The notes: generated by a model not told the origin, from the sequence alone. A DNA stretch of 64,000 nucleotides from an uncultured bacterium (GCA_905214345.1 CAJMLV010000003.1:50116-114115), one strand, 5' to 3'. Shown: positions 42,852 through 51,497, counted from the stretch's first letter. Translations and numbers: made by a program.

Positions 42852-44018
42852 TCAGTTGCTTTTGCTGCCGTAACTGCCCGAAGTATCCATGACGATGTCG
42901 GCATCTTCCTTGCGGCGGGAATGGGCGCGGCGCTGGTTGAGCAGATCCAGGAAGCGGTGTTCGTCAATGGGCAGGCTGACCGTTTCCCCGGTCCAGCCGG
43001 ACAGGTGGATGGCGTTGGAAAGCATCAGGCCGTTGATGCCTTCCCGGCCGTCCGCCACCAGGGGCGCGCCGTCCCGGATGTGGGCGGCAAAGGCATTGAG
43101 AACACCCACATGCTGGGGATTCTGGCCGTCGGTTTCCACCTCGATCCGGCGGCAGCCGGGTTTTTCAAAGCCTTCCCGGCAGGTGCGGCACCAGTCCCGT
43201 TCATCCTCATCCAGGCGGTCGAAGAGAAGCTGGTCGTTTTCGCAGATGATGCGGCCCCGGGTTCCGGTGATCTCCAGGCGGTTGGTGCCGGGGGCGTCGG
43301 CGGTGGTGGTCACAAACACACCGGTGGCGCCGTTGGCAAATTCCAGATAGGCGGTCACGTCGTCTTCCACTTCGATGTCGTGCCATTTGCCCTCATGGCA
43401 GAAGGCGTGTACCCGTACCGGCAGACCGCACAGCCACTGCAGCAGGTCCAGCTGGTGGGGGCACTGGTTCAGCAGCACGCCGCCGCCCTCACCGGACCAG
43501 GTGGCGCGCCAGGCGCCGGAGTCGTAATAGAATTGGGTGCGGTACCAGTCGGTCACGATCCAGTTTACCCGCTTGATGGTGCCCAGTTCGCCGTTGTCCA
43601 GCATTTCCTTGATCTTGCGGTATACGCAGTTGGTGCGCTGGTTGAACATCATGCCGAAGGTCAGTTCCGGGTGACGGTCGGCTTCGGCGTTCATCTCCCG
43701 CACCTGCAGGGTATAGACGCCGGCGGGCTTTTCGCACAGAACGTGCAGCCCGGCACGGAAAGCCTCCACCGCCAGGGAGGGATGCTGGTAATGGGGGACG
43801 GCGATAAGGACGGCATCGCAGACGCCGGCAGCAATCAGTTTGCTGCCTTCCGCAAAAATAGCGGCGTCGGGAAGCTGTTCCCGCGCCCACTGACGGCGGC
43901 TTTCCTTTCTGTCCGCCACAGCGGTGATCTGAATGTCGGGGCATTTTCCGTCCAGGATGTTGCGGATATGCCCGGAGGCGATGTTGCCCGCGCCGATGAC
44001 GCCCAGCCGAAGTTTCAT
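42852..44018 (-). CDS. Gfo/Idh/MocA-family dehydrogenase (paralogue B)
   Basis: 388 residues. GVIGAGNIASGHIRN at the N-terminus, AVADRKES after beta-2, catalytic Lys in CEKPAGVYTLQVRE, and the C-terminal barrel-face motif shared with paralogue A. The last ~25 residues are a polar tail (RRKEDADIVMDTSGSY) absent in A. Start at 44018 follows AAGGAGG; the open frame to 44096 lacks an RBS. First gene of the operon; promoter candidate at 44087-44116. Confidence 0.9.
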   Translation of the reverse strand: MKLRLGVIGAGNIASGHIRNILDGKCPDIQITAVADRKESRRQWAREQLPDAAIFAEGSKLIAAGVCDAVLIAVPHYQHPSLAVEAFRAGLHVLCEKPAGVYTLQVREMNAEADRHPELTFGMMFNQRTNCVYRKIKEMLDNGELGTIKRVNWIVTDWYRTQFYYDSGAWRATWSGEGGGVLLNQCPHQLDLLQWLCGLPVRVHAFCHEGKWHDIEVEDDVTAYLEFANGATGVFVTTTADAPGTNRLEITGTRGRIICENDQLLFDRLDEDERDWCRTCREGFEKPGCRRIEVETDGQNPQHVGVLNAFAAHIRDGAPLVADGREGINGLMLSNAIHLSGWTGETVSLPIDEHRFLDLLNQRRAHSRRKEDADIVMDTSGSYGSKSN

Positions 44019-44086
44019 GACCGTTCCTCCTTCATGGGAATACCGTATTTTGCTGCGTTCCATGGCTGGAAACGCTTTTATTACTG

Positions 44087-44116
44087 ATTGTACCATGGGG
44101 CTGTTTGGGAACTCAA
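44087..44116 (-). promoter_or_regulatory. Promoter of the Gfo/Idh-GH43 operon
   Basis: Minus strand TTGAGT (44116-44111), 18 nt, TACAAT (44092-44087). Confidence 0.5.
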
Positions 44117-44327
44117 TTCAAAAAACCTATATATGAAAATGAACCCAAAGACACAGCTGCGGCGGCGGCCGGGACGTATCCGGAGCCGGAATAAGGAGAA
44201 AGCCCTGCCGGACAACGGACGGGAAAATAAGGCCATCGACAGCATCAACGCCAATGCGGCGTAAAGAGGCGCTGGTGTTCGTACAGGCTCACTGGGGGCG
44301 TCAAGGAACAGACTTCATATCCAACAA
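44117..44327. other. Intergenic stretch without a supportable gene
   Basis: A 43-codon open frame (44133-44264, Lys/Arg-rich) has no RBS and no family I recognise; I do not call it a gene. Otherwise nothing seen. Confidence 0.4.
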
Positions 44328-44365
44328 GAAAAGCCACCGTTCATCTTTGAACGGCGGCTTTTTCG
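44328..44365. terminator. Terminator downstream of the helicase/DUF3320 locus
   Basis: AAAAGCC-A-CCGTTCA / TGAACGG-C-GGCTTTTT hairpin with A- and T-run flanks; serves the leftward helicase transcript. Confidence 0.85.
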
Positions 44366-44388
44366 GTAAAGGCATGTATGCCTGAAAA

Positions 44389-45018
44389 TCATGAATCGGC
44401 CAAGGTGTAATATCCGGGCCGGGACTGGCACAGGCGCCCTTTTCGTTCGCCATAGGCGATGCCGAATCTCATAGCGGTATGAACATAAGCACCCAGCCTG
44501 GTATATCCCAACAGGCGCGCCGTTTCCCGGATCAGATCCTCCTCCGGCAGGCCCACCTGGCTGTGCAGCACTGCCGCGGCCGCGTTGGCAACTTCCTGTT
44601 CGGGCAGGTCGCGGGCGTCCCGCTTGTCGTCGTCCTCGCCGGCTACACGGTATTCCCGGTACTGGTCCGGGTCCTGCTTGGGCGGCCAGTAAAAGCGTTC
44701 CCCCTGCTGCAGGGTAGTGGGCAGGGTGGCGGTGGAAAGCAGCTGCACCAGATAGCGCTGTATCCGTGAACCGGCGCGGGTGATGCCGAAGCTTTGAGCA
44801 ACCCGGCGAATCAGCAGTGTTTCCCGGATGGGAGCTTCCTGGGCCAGGGTGGTGGCAATGGCTTCCAGAACGCGCTTCCGGTTGCTCGGGTCCAGGAAGG
44901 CGTCCGCATCCATTGCATAGAGGGGAAGCCGGGCGGCATGATAGACCGGCGGCTGCGGGGATTCCTTTTCCGACGCGGCCACCAGATCGGGCTGAGCGGC
45001 CAGCCGTACCGGCGCCGG
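44389..45018 (-). pseudogene. DUF3320 domain severed from the helicase by an in-frame TAG
   Basis: The reading frame of the helicase continues without a break past its TAG (45021-45019) to a TGA at 44389. The 209 residues include a Pro/Ala-rich linker and then a DUF3320 domain (FLDPSNRKRVLEAIATTLAQ; ETLLIRRVAQSFGITRAGSR; LLGYTRLGAYVHTAMRFGI), which in this family is the normal C-terminus of the same polypeptide. A GTG at 44982 could start it separately, but no RBS precedes it. So it is either lost, made only by readthrough, or joined in strains with a sense codon here. The coding quality of the tail (no other lesion) suggests the stop is recent or suppressed. Confidence 0.8.
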
Positions 45019-48000
45019 CTACGGAACGGGGGACGGCTGCTGCACGGCGGGCGGTGCGTTTTTCAATTCCTGCAGGTGTTCCAGCAGACGCGCCAGTTCC
45101 TTTTTGCGGCTTTCCAGCCAATCCATGGTCCAGATCCGGTGCAGATTCCAACCAAGACCTTCCAGGATGCTCTGCTGGGCCAGTTCCCGGTCCCGGGTGG
45201 TGCGGGCATCCCGGTAGGTGCTGCCGTCCAGAAGAATGCCCAACAGATACTGTCCCGGATGGTCCGGGTCAACCACACCGATGTCCAGCCGATACTGGGA
45301 ATGACCCACCATGCAATGGGGCTGCCAGCCCTGCCCCGCCAGGGCGTCGCAGATGTCCCGTGCAATGCCGTGGACTGCCGTATGTTCCGAGGCGGAAACC
45401 TCGGTCTCCTGCAGATTCCCGTTTGCCGCATAGTTGAGGAAATCTTTCAGCGCGGCTACGCCTTTGGCGGAGGTGCGGGACAGGTTGATCTGTTCCGGCT
45501 GCAAGGTGGAAAAGACGATCATCTCCCACCTTGCGCGGGAAACCGCCACGTTCAGACGGCGCCAGCCGCCTTCCCGGTTCAGGGGGCCAAAGTTCATCGT
45601 TACCTTCCCCTGGGCATCCGGGCCGTATCCGATGGAGAACAAAATTACATCCCGCTCGTCACCCTGCACGTTTTCCAGGTTTTTGATAAAGAGCGGTTCG
45701 GCGGACTCAAAGGCCCAGGTCTCCAGGGTGGAATCGGTCTTGCAGGCTTCGTCCAGCAGGTCGCTGATGAGGGTTTGCTGCTGGACGTTGAAGGTGACCA
45801 CACCTACGCTGTATCCTGCCTGCCGGGGATCATGGGCGCGCCGGGATAACTCGGCCACGATGGCCTGGGCTTCCGCCATGTTCTGGCGGGTTTTGCCCCG
45901 GTCGAACCAGCCCTCCACCGGCACCAGGCGAACCTTTCTTTGCTGGTCATCCGCCGACGGGAAGGTATACAGTTTGTTGTCGTAAAATTCCCGGTTGCTG
46001 AAGGCGATCAGGCTTTCATGGCGGCTGCGGTAATGCCAGAGCAGATGGCTCTGGGGCATGTTCAGGGCCAGGCAGTCATCCAGAATGCTTTCCAGGTCCT
46101 CGTGTTCCAGGTTTTCCTCGTCCACCGTGTTTCCGGTAAAGAAGCTGGTGGGGGGCATCTGCTTGGGGTCGCCCACGATCACGGCGTTTTCGCCCCGGGC
46201 CAGAACACCCACCGCCTTGCAGGTGGGCAGCTGGGAAGCCTCGTCAAACACCACCAGATCAAAGGGGGCGCGGTGGGGGTCCAGATACTGGGCCACCGAA
46301 AGCGGGCTCATCAGCATACAGGGGCACAACTTCGGCAGCAGGGTGGGAATCTGTTCAAACAGATTGCGGATGCTGATGCCCCGTCCGCCGCTGCGGATCG
46401 CCCGCTGCAGAATTCCCACTTCGGAACTGTTGGCCGCCGCCTGGGTAAAGTCCGGTACCTGGGCAGCCAGGCGGCAATAGATTTCGGTGCGGGCCAGTTC
46501 CGTCAGATGGGCGTCCAGTTCCTTGAACTGACGGACGGTCTCGTTGAATACGCTGCCGCGGAACTGGCGCAGGGCCGGCTCGCTTTCCACCACAAACAAG
46601 ATCAGGGCGATGGAAACGGCACGATGCCATACCGGGGCTGCCTGTTCTGCAGCCAGGCCGCTGCGCATGGCCATTACCAGCGGTTCCATGCCGGCCTGCC
46701 GTGCGGCTTCACAGGTCTGGTTCCAGACGCACCAGTCTTTTGCGGTGTCCAGATGTTCCGCCATCTGCCGGCTGTGGGCCAGCAGTTCCGGCGGCGTTTG
46801 TCCGGCCAATTCCGGCACCGGGCAGAGCAGGGGTTCGACCGCCTGCCAGGCGGAATCCTTCTGTGCGGCTGCCTCTGACAGCTCATGGCACAGGGCGTGT
46901 ATGGTTTCGCCATCCTCTCGCAGCAATGCCACGGTGTTCTCCGCACTCAGTTCCCGGAGTCTGGCGTGCAGTTCCCGTGTTTTTTGCGCCAGAGTACGCA
47001 AAGAAGCGGGGGAAGCCTGTTCTGCCGTCAGCGTCTGCAGCAAAGGCCGAACCCCGCCCTGCAAGGCGTCGGCAGCGGACTGTTCCTGCTGCCAGCGGGC
47101 CAGGGCATCCAGATCTGTCTGCAAAGAGTCGCGCTGTACGGTCCCTTTGGCATAAGGCACCAGCAGTTTGCAGATCCGATTCTGCGCGAACCAGCGGGGC
47201 AAAAACCATTGCAGCCCGGCCTGGGTCCAGGCGTTCTTCCAGGTGGCGGCGTCCTGCTGCAGGAAACTTTCCTGCCAGCGTTCCGCCAGCTGCCCGGCCA
47301 ACTGCTGCGCGGTTTCCCGATGGGCTGCATATTGTTCCAGTTCTGCCAGGTGTTCCTCCTGCCAGGCAGTTTCCGGGATGCGCGACCAGGGGATCGTTTC
47401 CCAATCCAGAAGAACTGCCGCGAGCTGCTGCAGCTGCTGCCAATCGGCAGTGGTTTCCGGGGTTCGCCCGATTTTGGCGGAAAAAGCCGTTCCGGTCCGG
47501 GTCAGCTTTTCCAGTGCTTCGGTCAGGGCGCTCAGCGCTGCGGCCAGGTCGGCAGGCAGGGAAAGGCTGTAATCGGCACGGTTCATCCAGCGCAAAGGAT
47601 GCTCTGCGGGATTGCCCACTTCCTGGCAGGCGGCCGTCAGCTGCCCCAACAGGCGTTCCTGGGCGCGGAGGGATTCCTCCGTGGCCTGGGCGGCAAAATC
47701 GGCAGGCAGCTGTACCACACTGGGGGCGGTCTTGCAATCTTCGTAGCGGCTTACCAGTTCAAACAGGCTGGCTCCGCAGCCGCGCTGCTGATGCAGTGCC
47801 CGGGCATAGGCATCCAGTTCCCGGCGAAGTCTGGCGCCTTCCTCCGCCTGATTTTGCCAGGATTCCCGGGGCTGGCCGTGGGCTACCTCGGAGGCCTCCT
47901 TGAGCTGGTCCAGCACATCCCGCTTTTTGGATTTGTTGGAGTGCAGCTGCAGGCAGAAAGGTCCGATCCCGATTTTCTCCAACCGGCTTTGCACCACCGA

Positions 48001-50178
48001 AAGGGCGGCCATCTTTTCCGCCACAAACAGCACGGTTTTCCCCTGTGCCAGAGCGTTGGCGATCAATGCCGTGATGGTCTGGGATTTGCCGGTGCCCGGA
48101 GGGCCGTGCAGCACAAAACTCTGACCGGCTGCGGCCTGATCGATGGCATACAGCTGCGAAGCATCCGCCGGAATGGGCAGCAGCGCGCCGTTTTCATCCA
48201 CGGGGGCATCCTGCTGCATGGGCTCAGGCGTCCAAGCCAGTTTTCCCTCCACCAGGCTGCGGACGATCTTGTTGCGCTGCAGGTCGCCCACCCGGTTGCG
48301 CAGGTCGTTCCACATCACAAATTGTGAGAAGGAGAAGATGCCCAGAAACGCGGTCTCGATGACATCCCACCGGGGCTGGTCCATGACGGCCCGGCGCAGG
48401 GTGGTATACACGGTACGCAGCGCCACCCCGTGTTCATCCTGGGGCAGGGGGTCCAGACCGCCGATGGTGATGCCGAAATCCTGCTTGAGCATTTCCAGCA
48501 GGGTGATGTTGAGCTGGGGGTCTTCGTCCCGCAGGCGGATCACATAGCCTTTGTTGGCGGACTTTCGCACGATGTCCACCGGCAGCAGCAGAATGGGCGC
48601 ATAGCGCGGCCGTTCGCTGGCCCGGGTCTCGTACCAGCGCAGAAGTCCCAACGACAGATAAAGAGTGTTGGCGCCGTTTTCTTCCAGAGAGGTCCGTGCC
48701 GCCCGATACAGACCGGTGATGGCCTGGGAAAGTTCCGCGGCGTTCAGGGCGCAACGCAGGCGGTGGTTCTCGAATTCCGAATGGATCAGTGCCTGGTAGG
48801 CGCCCAGAACCGCAAACTGTTCCGGGTCACGGTAATCGATCTCCCGCTGCTCCAGTTCTGCCGGGCGGGGCGCGATGCCGTATTCCTCTCCGTCCGAAAG
48901 GGCATCTTCCAGCCTGGCCAGTGAATCTGCCAGAATGGGGATGACGCGCCGGGTGATCCGCAGATGGATCAACGGATTGCGCAGGCCCAGATCCAGCAGC
49001 TTGCGTTCCCATTGGGCGACCCGGCCCACCGGGGCGGGGGCGTCTGCTTCCCGGACCTTGATCTGCTCGGCAAGTTCCTCCGGCGCTCCGGTGATGTCCG
49101 CTGCATCCCGCGGGGCTGTTTCAATTTTCCATCCTTCGGCGGTGGGCAGTCGCTGCGGCAGCGGGTGGATACCGCTTAAACGGGCACGGGCCACGTCCAC
49201 AATGTACTCAACAGGTTCTGCAAGCTCCCGCTGGGCGGCGGCGCAAGCGGCCTCAAAATCCACGGATTTTCCGGCAGTTGGCGCGGTGCATTCCACCACG
49301 GCGACCTCACCGATGCCGTCGGCCAGGCGCTTGGTCAGCAGACTGGGGTCATCCTGTACCGCTTCCGGGAAGGTCTGATTTTCCAGCCATACGCCGGCAA
49401 AGATGTGTCCCGGCTGCAAAATCAGCAGCGGATGCAGGCCGATGGCTTCCAGCACAGCCGTATACAATAAAGTCAGATCCAGGCAGGTGCCCATCTTCTG
49501 CTGCATGACGGCATCGCACAGCCGTACGCGCTGGCCGATAGCCTCGAAGCTGGCAGGCGGAACGGAATAGACAATGTTTTGTTCCTGCAGGGCTGCGTAG
49601 ACGGCCGCTGCCTGCATCCGCACCCGGTTGGGATTTTCCCGCTGGTAAGCGTCCAGGGCGGGGCTGTCGCTCCATTGCCCCAGATATTCCGCCGCGCGGG
49701 CAGCCAGCTTGGTCACTTCCGGGTGGTTCGGTGTGATGAAGGCACAGATCAGTTCCGGATAGAAAGCGGTTCCGTGCCATTCGTCAAAAGCCAGAGCGGC
49801 GGCATCGGTGCTGTATTCCGCCAGTGTTCCCGTGGTATCGGACAGACGCAGGAGGATGCGGCCCCGTACCCGTTCGGTCAGTCCCGCCAGATACGCCGGG
49901 TCGGCCTGCACATTCAGGCCCTGCAGCGTATACTCGGACTGGGGCGGGATTTGCTCGATCCGCTGCGTAAAAGGCAGCAGCATGGCCGGGGTGCTTTCCA
50001 CCGTCAGTGTCACGCCGGAGAGCGCCGTATCCGTGTGATTCTGAATGGTGACCTGGGGCAGAATGGGCAGCCGGTTCTGCTGTAAAGCGTAGTTGATCAC
50101 CGGCGTCAGCTGCGGAATCAGCTGAATGGCCGGTGCCTCTTTGGTTTGTTCTGTCCGTTCCGTGTTGGTATCGTTCAC
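45019..50178 (-). CDS. Giant SF1 helicase with transglutaminase-like, DUF4011 and PD-(D/E)XK-like domains
   Basis: 1719 residues to the TAG (1929 if read through). Order: beta-domain (about 20-150); transglutaminase-like segment with Cys in MQQKMGTCLDLTLLYTAVLE and His in LQPGHIFAGVW (about 210-270); DUF4011 (RVAQWERKLLDLGLRNPLIH onward); SF1 helicase with Walker A VLHGPPGTGKSQT, Walker B LVVFDEASQLP, VGDPKQMPPTSFF, and motifs V/VI ENVQGDERDVILFSIGYGP and LNVAVSRARWEMIV; DUF559/MTES-like nuclease fold (YRLDIGVVDPDHPGQYLLGI); then the severed DUF3320. COG1112-type; such helicases are frequent in defence islands. GTG start at 50178 has AAGGAGGT 7 nt upstream. Confidence 0.88.
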   Translation of the reverse strand: MNDTNTERTEQTKEAPAIQLIPQLTPVINYALQQNRLPILPQVTIQNHTDTALSGVTLTVESTPAMLLPFTQRIEQIPPQSEYTLQGLNVQADPAYLAGLTERVRGRILLRLSDTTGTLAEYSTDAAALAFDEWHGTAFYPELICAFITPNHPEVTKLAARAAEYLGQWSDSPALDAYQRENPNRVRMQAAAVYAALQEQNIVYSVPPASFEAIGQRVRLCDAVMQQKMGTCLDLTLLYTAVLEAIGLHPLLILQPGHIFAGVWLENQTFPEAVQDDPSLLTKRLADGIGEVAVVECTAPTAGKSVDFEAACAAAQRELAEPVEYIVDVARARLSGIHPLPQRLPTAEGWKIETAPRDAADITGAPEELAEQIKVREADAPAPVGRVAQWERKLLDLGLRNPLIHLRITRRVIPILADSLARLEDALSDGEEYGIAPRPAELEQREIDYRDPEQFAVLGAYQALIHSEFENHRLRCALNAAELSQAITGLYRAARTSLEENGANTLYLSLGLLRWYETRASERPRYAPILLLPVDIVRKSANKGYVIRLRDEDPQLNITLLEMLKQDFGITIGGLDPLPQDEHGVALRTVYTTLRRAVMDQPRWDVIETAFLGIFSFSQFVMWNDLRNRVGDLQRNKIVRSLVEGKLAWTPEPMQQDAPVDENGALLPIPADASQLYAIDQAAAGQSFVLHGPPGTGKSQTITALIANALAQGKTVLFVAEKMAALSVVQSRLEKIGIGPFCLQLHSNKSKKRDVLDQLKEASEVAHGQPRESWQNQAEEGARLRRELDAYARALHQQRGCGASLFELVSRYEDCKTAPSVVQLPADFAAQATEESLRAQERLLGQLTAACQEVGNPAEHPLRWMNRADYSLSLPADLAAALSALTEALEKLTRTGTAFSAKIGRTPETTADWQQLQQLAAVLLDWETIPWSRIPETAWQEEHLAELEQYAAHRETAQQLAGQLAERWQESFLQQDAATWKNAWTQAGLQWFLPRWFAQNRICKLLVPYAKGTVQRDSLQTDLDALARWQQEQSAADALQGGVRPLLQTLTAEQASPASLRTLAQKTRELHARLRELSAENTVALLREDGETIHALCHELSEAAAQKDSAWQAVEPLLCPVPELAGQTPPELLAHSRQMAEHLDTAKDWCVWNQTCEAARQAGMEPLVMAMRSGLAAEQAAPVWHRAVSIALILFVVESEPALRQFRGSVFNETVRQFKELDAHLTELARTEIYCRLAAQVPDFTQAAANSSEVGILQRAIRSGGRGISIRNLFEQIPTLLPKLCPCMLMSPLSVAQYLDPHRAPFDLVVFDEASQLPTCKAVGVLARGENAVIVGDPKQMPPTSFFTGNTVDEENLEHEDLESILDDCLALNMPQSHLLWHYRSRHESLIAFSNREFYDNKLYTFPSADDQQRKVRLVPVEGWFDRGKTRQNMAEAQAIVAELSRRAHDPRQAGYSVGVVTFNVQQQTLISDLLDEACKTDSTLETWAFESAEPLFIKNLENVQGDERDVILFSIGYGPDAQGKVTMNFGPLNREGGWRRLNVAVSRARWEMIVFSTLQPEQINLSRTSAKGVAALKDFLNYAANGNLQETEVSASEHTAVHGIARDICDALAGQGWQPHCMVGHSQYRLDIGVVDPDHPGQYLLGILLDGSTYRDARTTRDRELAQQSILEGLGWNLHRIWTMDWLESRKKELARLLEHLQELKNAPPAVQQPSPVP

Positions 50179-50235
50179 TCCGGATACCTCCTTACAACTT
50201 CCGTGCGATTGTGTCAAGAATCGATAGTTTCTTCC

Positions 50236-50264
50236 ATTATAATCCGGCTAGAGGGCGGCTGCAA
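50236..50264 (-). promoter_or_regulatory. Promoter of the giant helicase gene
   Basis: Minus strand TTGCAG (50264-50259), 17 nt, TATAAT (50241-50236), about 58 nt before the GTG start. Confidence 0.55.
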
Positions 50265-50280
50265 GCAGCATGGTTCCCAT

Positions 50281-50748
50281 TCATGGTATCAGTGTACAAA
50301 AGGTTTGCAGAAGACGCTCCGGTTTTGCCGCGTATGCTTCGGAGAAAGGTTCTGCCCGCGCCCGGTGCGCCCGGAGCTGCTCCGCAGCCATGCGTCAGGG
50401 GTAGATAGGGGGCTCGCTCTTCCGACGCAGACGATTGTCCATCTTGAAAACCGCCGCAGTCGATTTCTCTCCGTGGAGCAGCTGTACCTGGGGGACTGCC
50501 GATCGGCAGAGCTGCCGGAAAAACCGGCCCCGCTGGGGGCTGAAACATCCGCCATGAAACGCCACGACTCGCCCCGGAGAAGGATGCTTGCGGGTAGAGA
50601 CAAAACAGTTGGCTTTGTTTTCCACAACCAGCAAGGTGCGTACCTGTGGGACATCCACCGCACTAAGCTGAATACGCCAGGAATGCTTGGGCACTCCCAG
50701 CCCAGGACCACTATGTCCACGCTTTTGATAAAACCAAGAGAAAGGCAC
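50281..50748 (-). pseudogene. JetD-like (Wadjet, DUF2220/TOPRIM-like) C-terminal remnant
   Basis: Minus-strand fragment whose pieces fit the C-terminal half of JetD: VRTLLVVENKANCFVS, RVVAFHGGCFSPQRGRFFRQL, then in another frame REIDCGGF (family GDIDLGGF), back to MDNRLRR, a TGA where the family has Trp (YP-stop-RM, at 50397-50395), and RMAAEQLRAHRARAEPFSEA YAAK to a stop at 50281. Two frameshifts, one nonsense codon and loss of the N-terminal domain make it nonfunctional. No JetA, JetB or JetC is nearby. The family call rests on recognised motif order, not a search. Confidence 0.6.
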
Positions 50749-50876
50749 AGGAAAAGTTGGGAAAGGTGATGGGGTTATAAATAAATCCGCACCGCCATAT
50801 TTCTGACAAAGCAGCAGGTATAGGGCGGTTGCTCTTGCCCAATTTCTTTGCTACACTGAGGACAGAGGTGATAATT

Positions 50877-51146
50877 ATGGAGTTGCGCAAAGAACCCGGC
50901 CGGATTTTTGCCACGGATGAAACAGGAAAGCTGCTGGCGGAAGTGACCTTCCCGGAACGGGAGGGTGTTGTCGTCATCAACCATACCTTTGTGGACGGTT
51001 CTCTGCGGGGACAGGGAGTTGCCGGACAGCTTCTGCGTGCAGTGGCCGATACCCTGCGTCAGGATGGCCGCAAGGCCAGGCCTACCTGCTCTTATGCTGT
51101 GCACTGGTTTGAGACGCACCCCGAGGAGCGGGAACTGTTGGTGTGA
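50877..51146 (+). CDS. Small GNAT-related N-acetyltransferase (YjdJ/Gcn5-related type)
   Basis: 89 residues, typical size for the GNAT_YjdJ-like subgroup. Motif order matches: GRIFATDETGKLLAEVTFP, INHTFVDGSLRGQGVAGQLL (the acetyl-CoA pyrophosphate loop RGQGVAG), RKARPTCSYAVHWF. Substrate unknown. Start at 50877 with GAGGTG upstream. A single-gene unit between the JetD remnant and the tRNA fragment, ending before the terminator at 51194. Confidence 0.88.
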   Translation: MELRKEPGRIFATDETGKLLAEVTFPEREGVVVINHTFVDGSLRGQGVAGQLLRAVADTLRQDGRKARPTCSYAVHWFETHPEERELLV

Positions 51147-51193
51147 TGTCCTTGTCAAAATGTGGATTGACAAGCACTGAGCCGTGACAAAAT

Positions 51194-51231
51194 AAAAAAG
51201 GTCGCTGTACTGCAATACAGCGACCTTTTTT
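51194..51231. terminator. Rho-independent terminator
   Basis: AAAAAAGGTCGCTGTA / TACAGCGACCTTTTTT, loop CTGCAA; bidirectional, directly abutting the tRNA 3' end. Confidence 0.9.
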
Positions 51232-51276
51232 GGTGCGGCTGACAGGATTCGAACCTGCGGTCTTTCGGGTCGGAAA
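51231..51276 (-). other. 3' half of a tRNA-Arg(CCG) gene, probable att site
   Basis: On the minus strand the sequence runs from an anticodon-loop-like TTCCGAC (anticodon CCG) through CCGAA, a variable loop, T-arm GCAGG-TTCGAAT-CCTGT, acceptor half CAGCCGC, A and encoded CCA. The 5' half (acceptor GCGGCTG, D-arm, anticodon 5' stem) is absent; unrelated DNA follows at 51277. Tyrosine recombinases commonly integrate in the anticodon or T-loop and leave such a 3' copy. The terminator right after CCA is that of the original tRNA. No second copy is in the window. Confidence 0.7.
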
Positions 51277-51465
51277 CCTGCGGAATACAGGGAAATATCA
51301 TGATAAAGCGACGGAATTTGTGCGGCGTGCATAATTTCCGGCACTGTGTGTGATGGGTATAAAAGAATGTTGGGACGTAAAAAGCTACAATCGGAACCGA
51401 CTGGGATGAAGGAGTGGTCAGATGGTGGTCAGAAGGGGGTGGTGTGTTCACCCGATAAAATTATT
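51277..51465. other. Gene-free stretch next to the tRNA fragment
   Basis: AT-richer than the flank, no convincing reading frame on either strand and no recognisable recombinase remnant. Confidence 0.4.
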
Positions 51466-51497
51466 TTGCCCATGGACAAACATCTGTCCATGGGCAA
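51466..51497. repeat. Perfect 13-bp inverted repeat
   Basis: TTGCCCATGGACA / TGTCCATGGGCAA with loop AACATC, 52 nt before the next gene and without a T-run, so an operator, leader hairpin or recombination site rather than a terminator. Confidence 0.6.

Noticed and set aside
44133..44264. 43-codon basic open frame in the gap after the Gfo/Idh operon
   Set aside because: No ribosome-binding site, no family resemblance and short; kept only as an intergenic note.
44389..44982. DUF3320 as an independent gene starting at GTG 44982
   Set aside because: No ribosome-binding site, and the helicase frame runs straight through the TAG into it.
50395..50397. TGA in the JetD remnant read as selenocysteine or recoded Trp
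   Set aside because: The same gene also has two frameshifts and lacks its N-terminal half; dozens of intact genes here end in TGA, so TGA is a normal stop.
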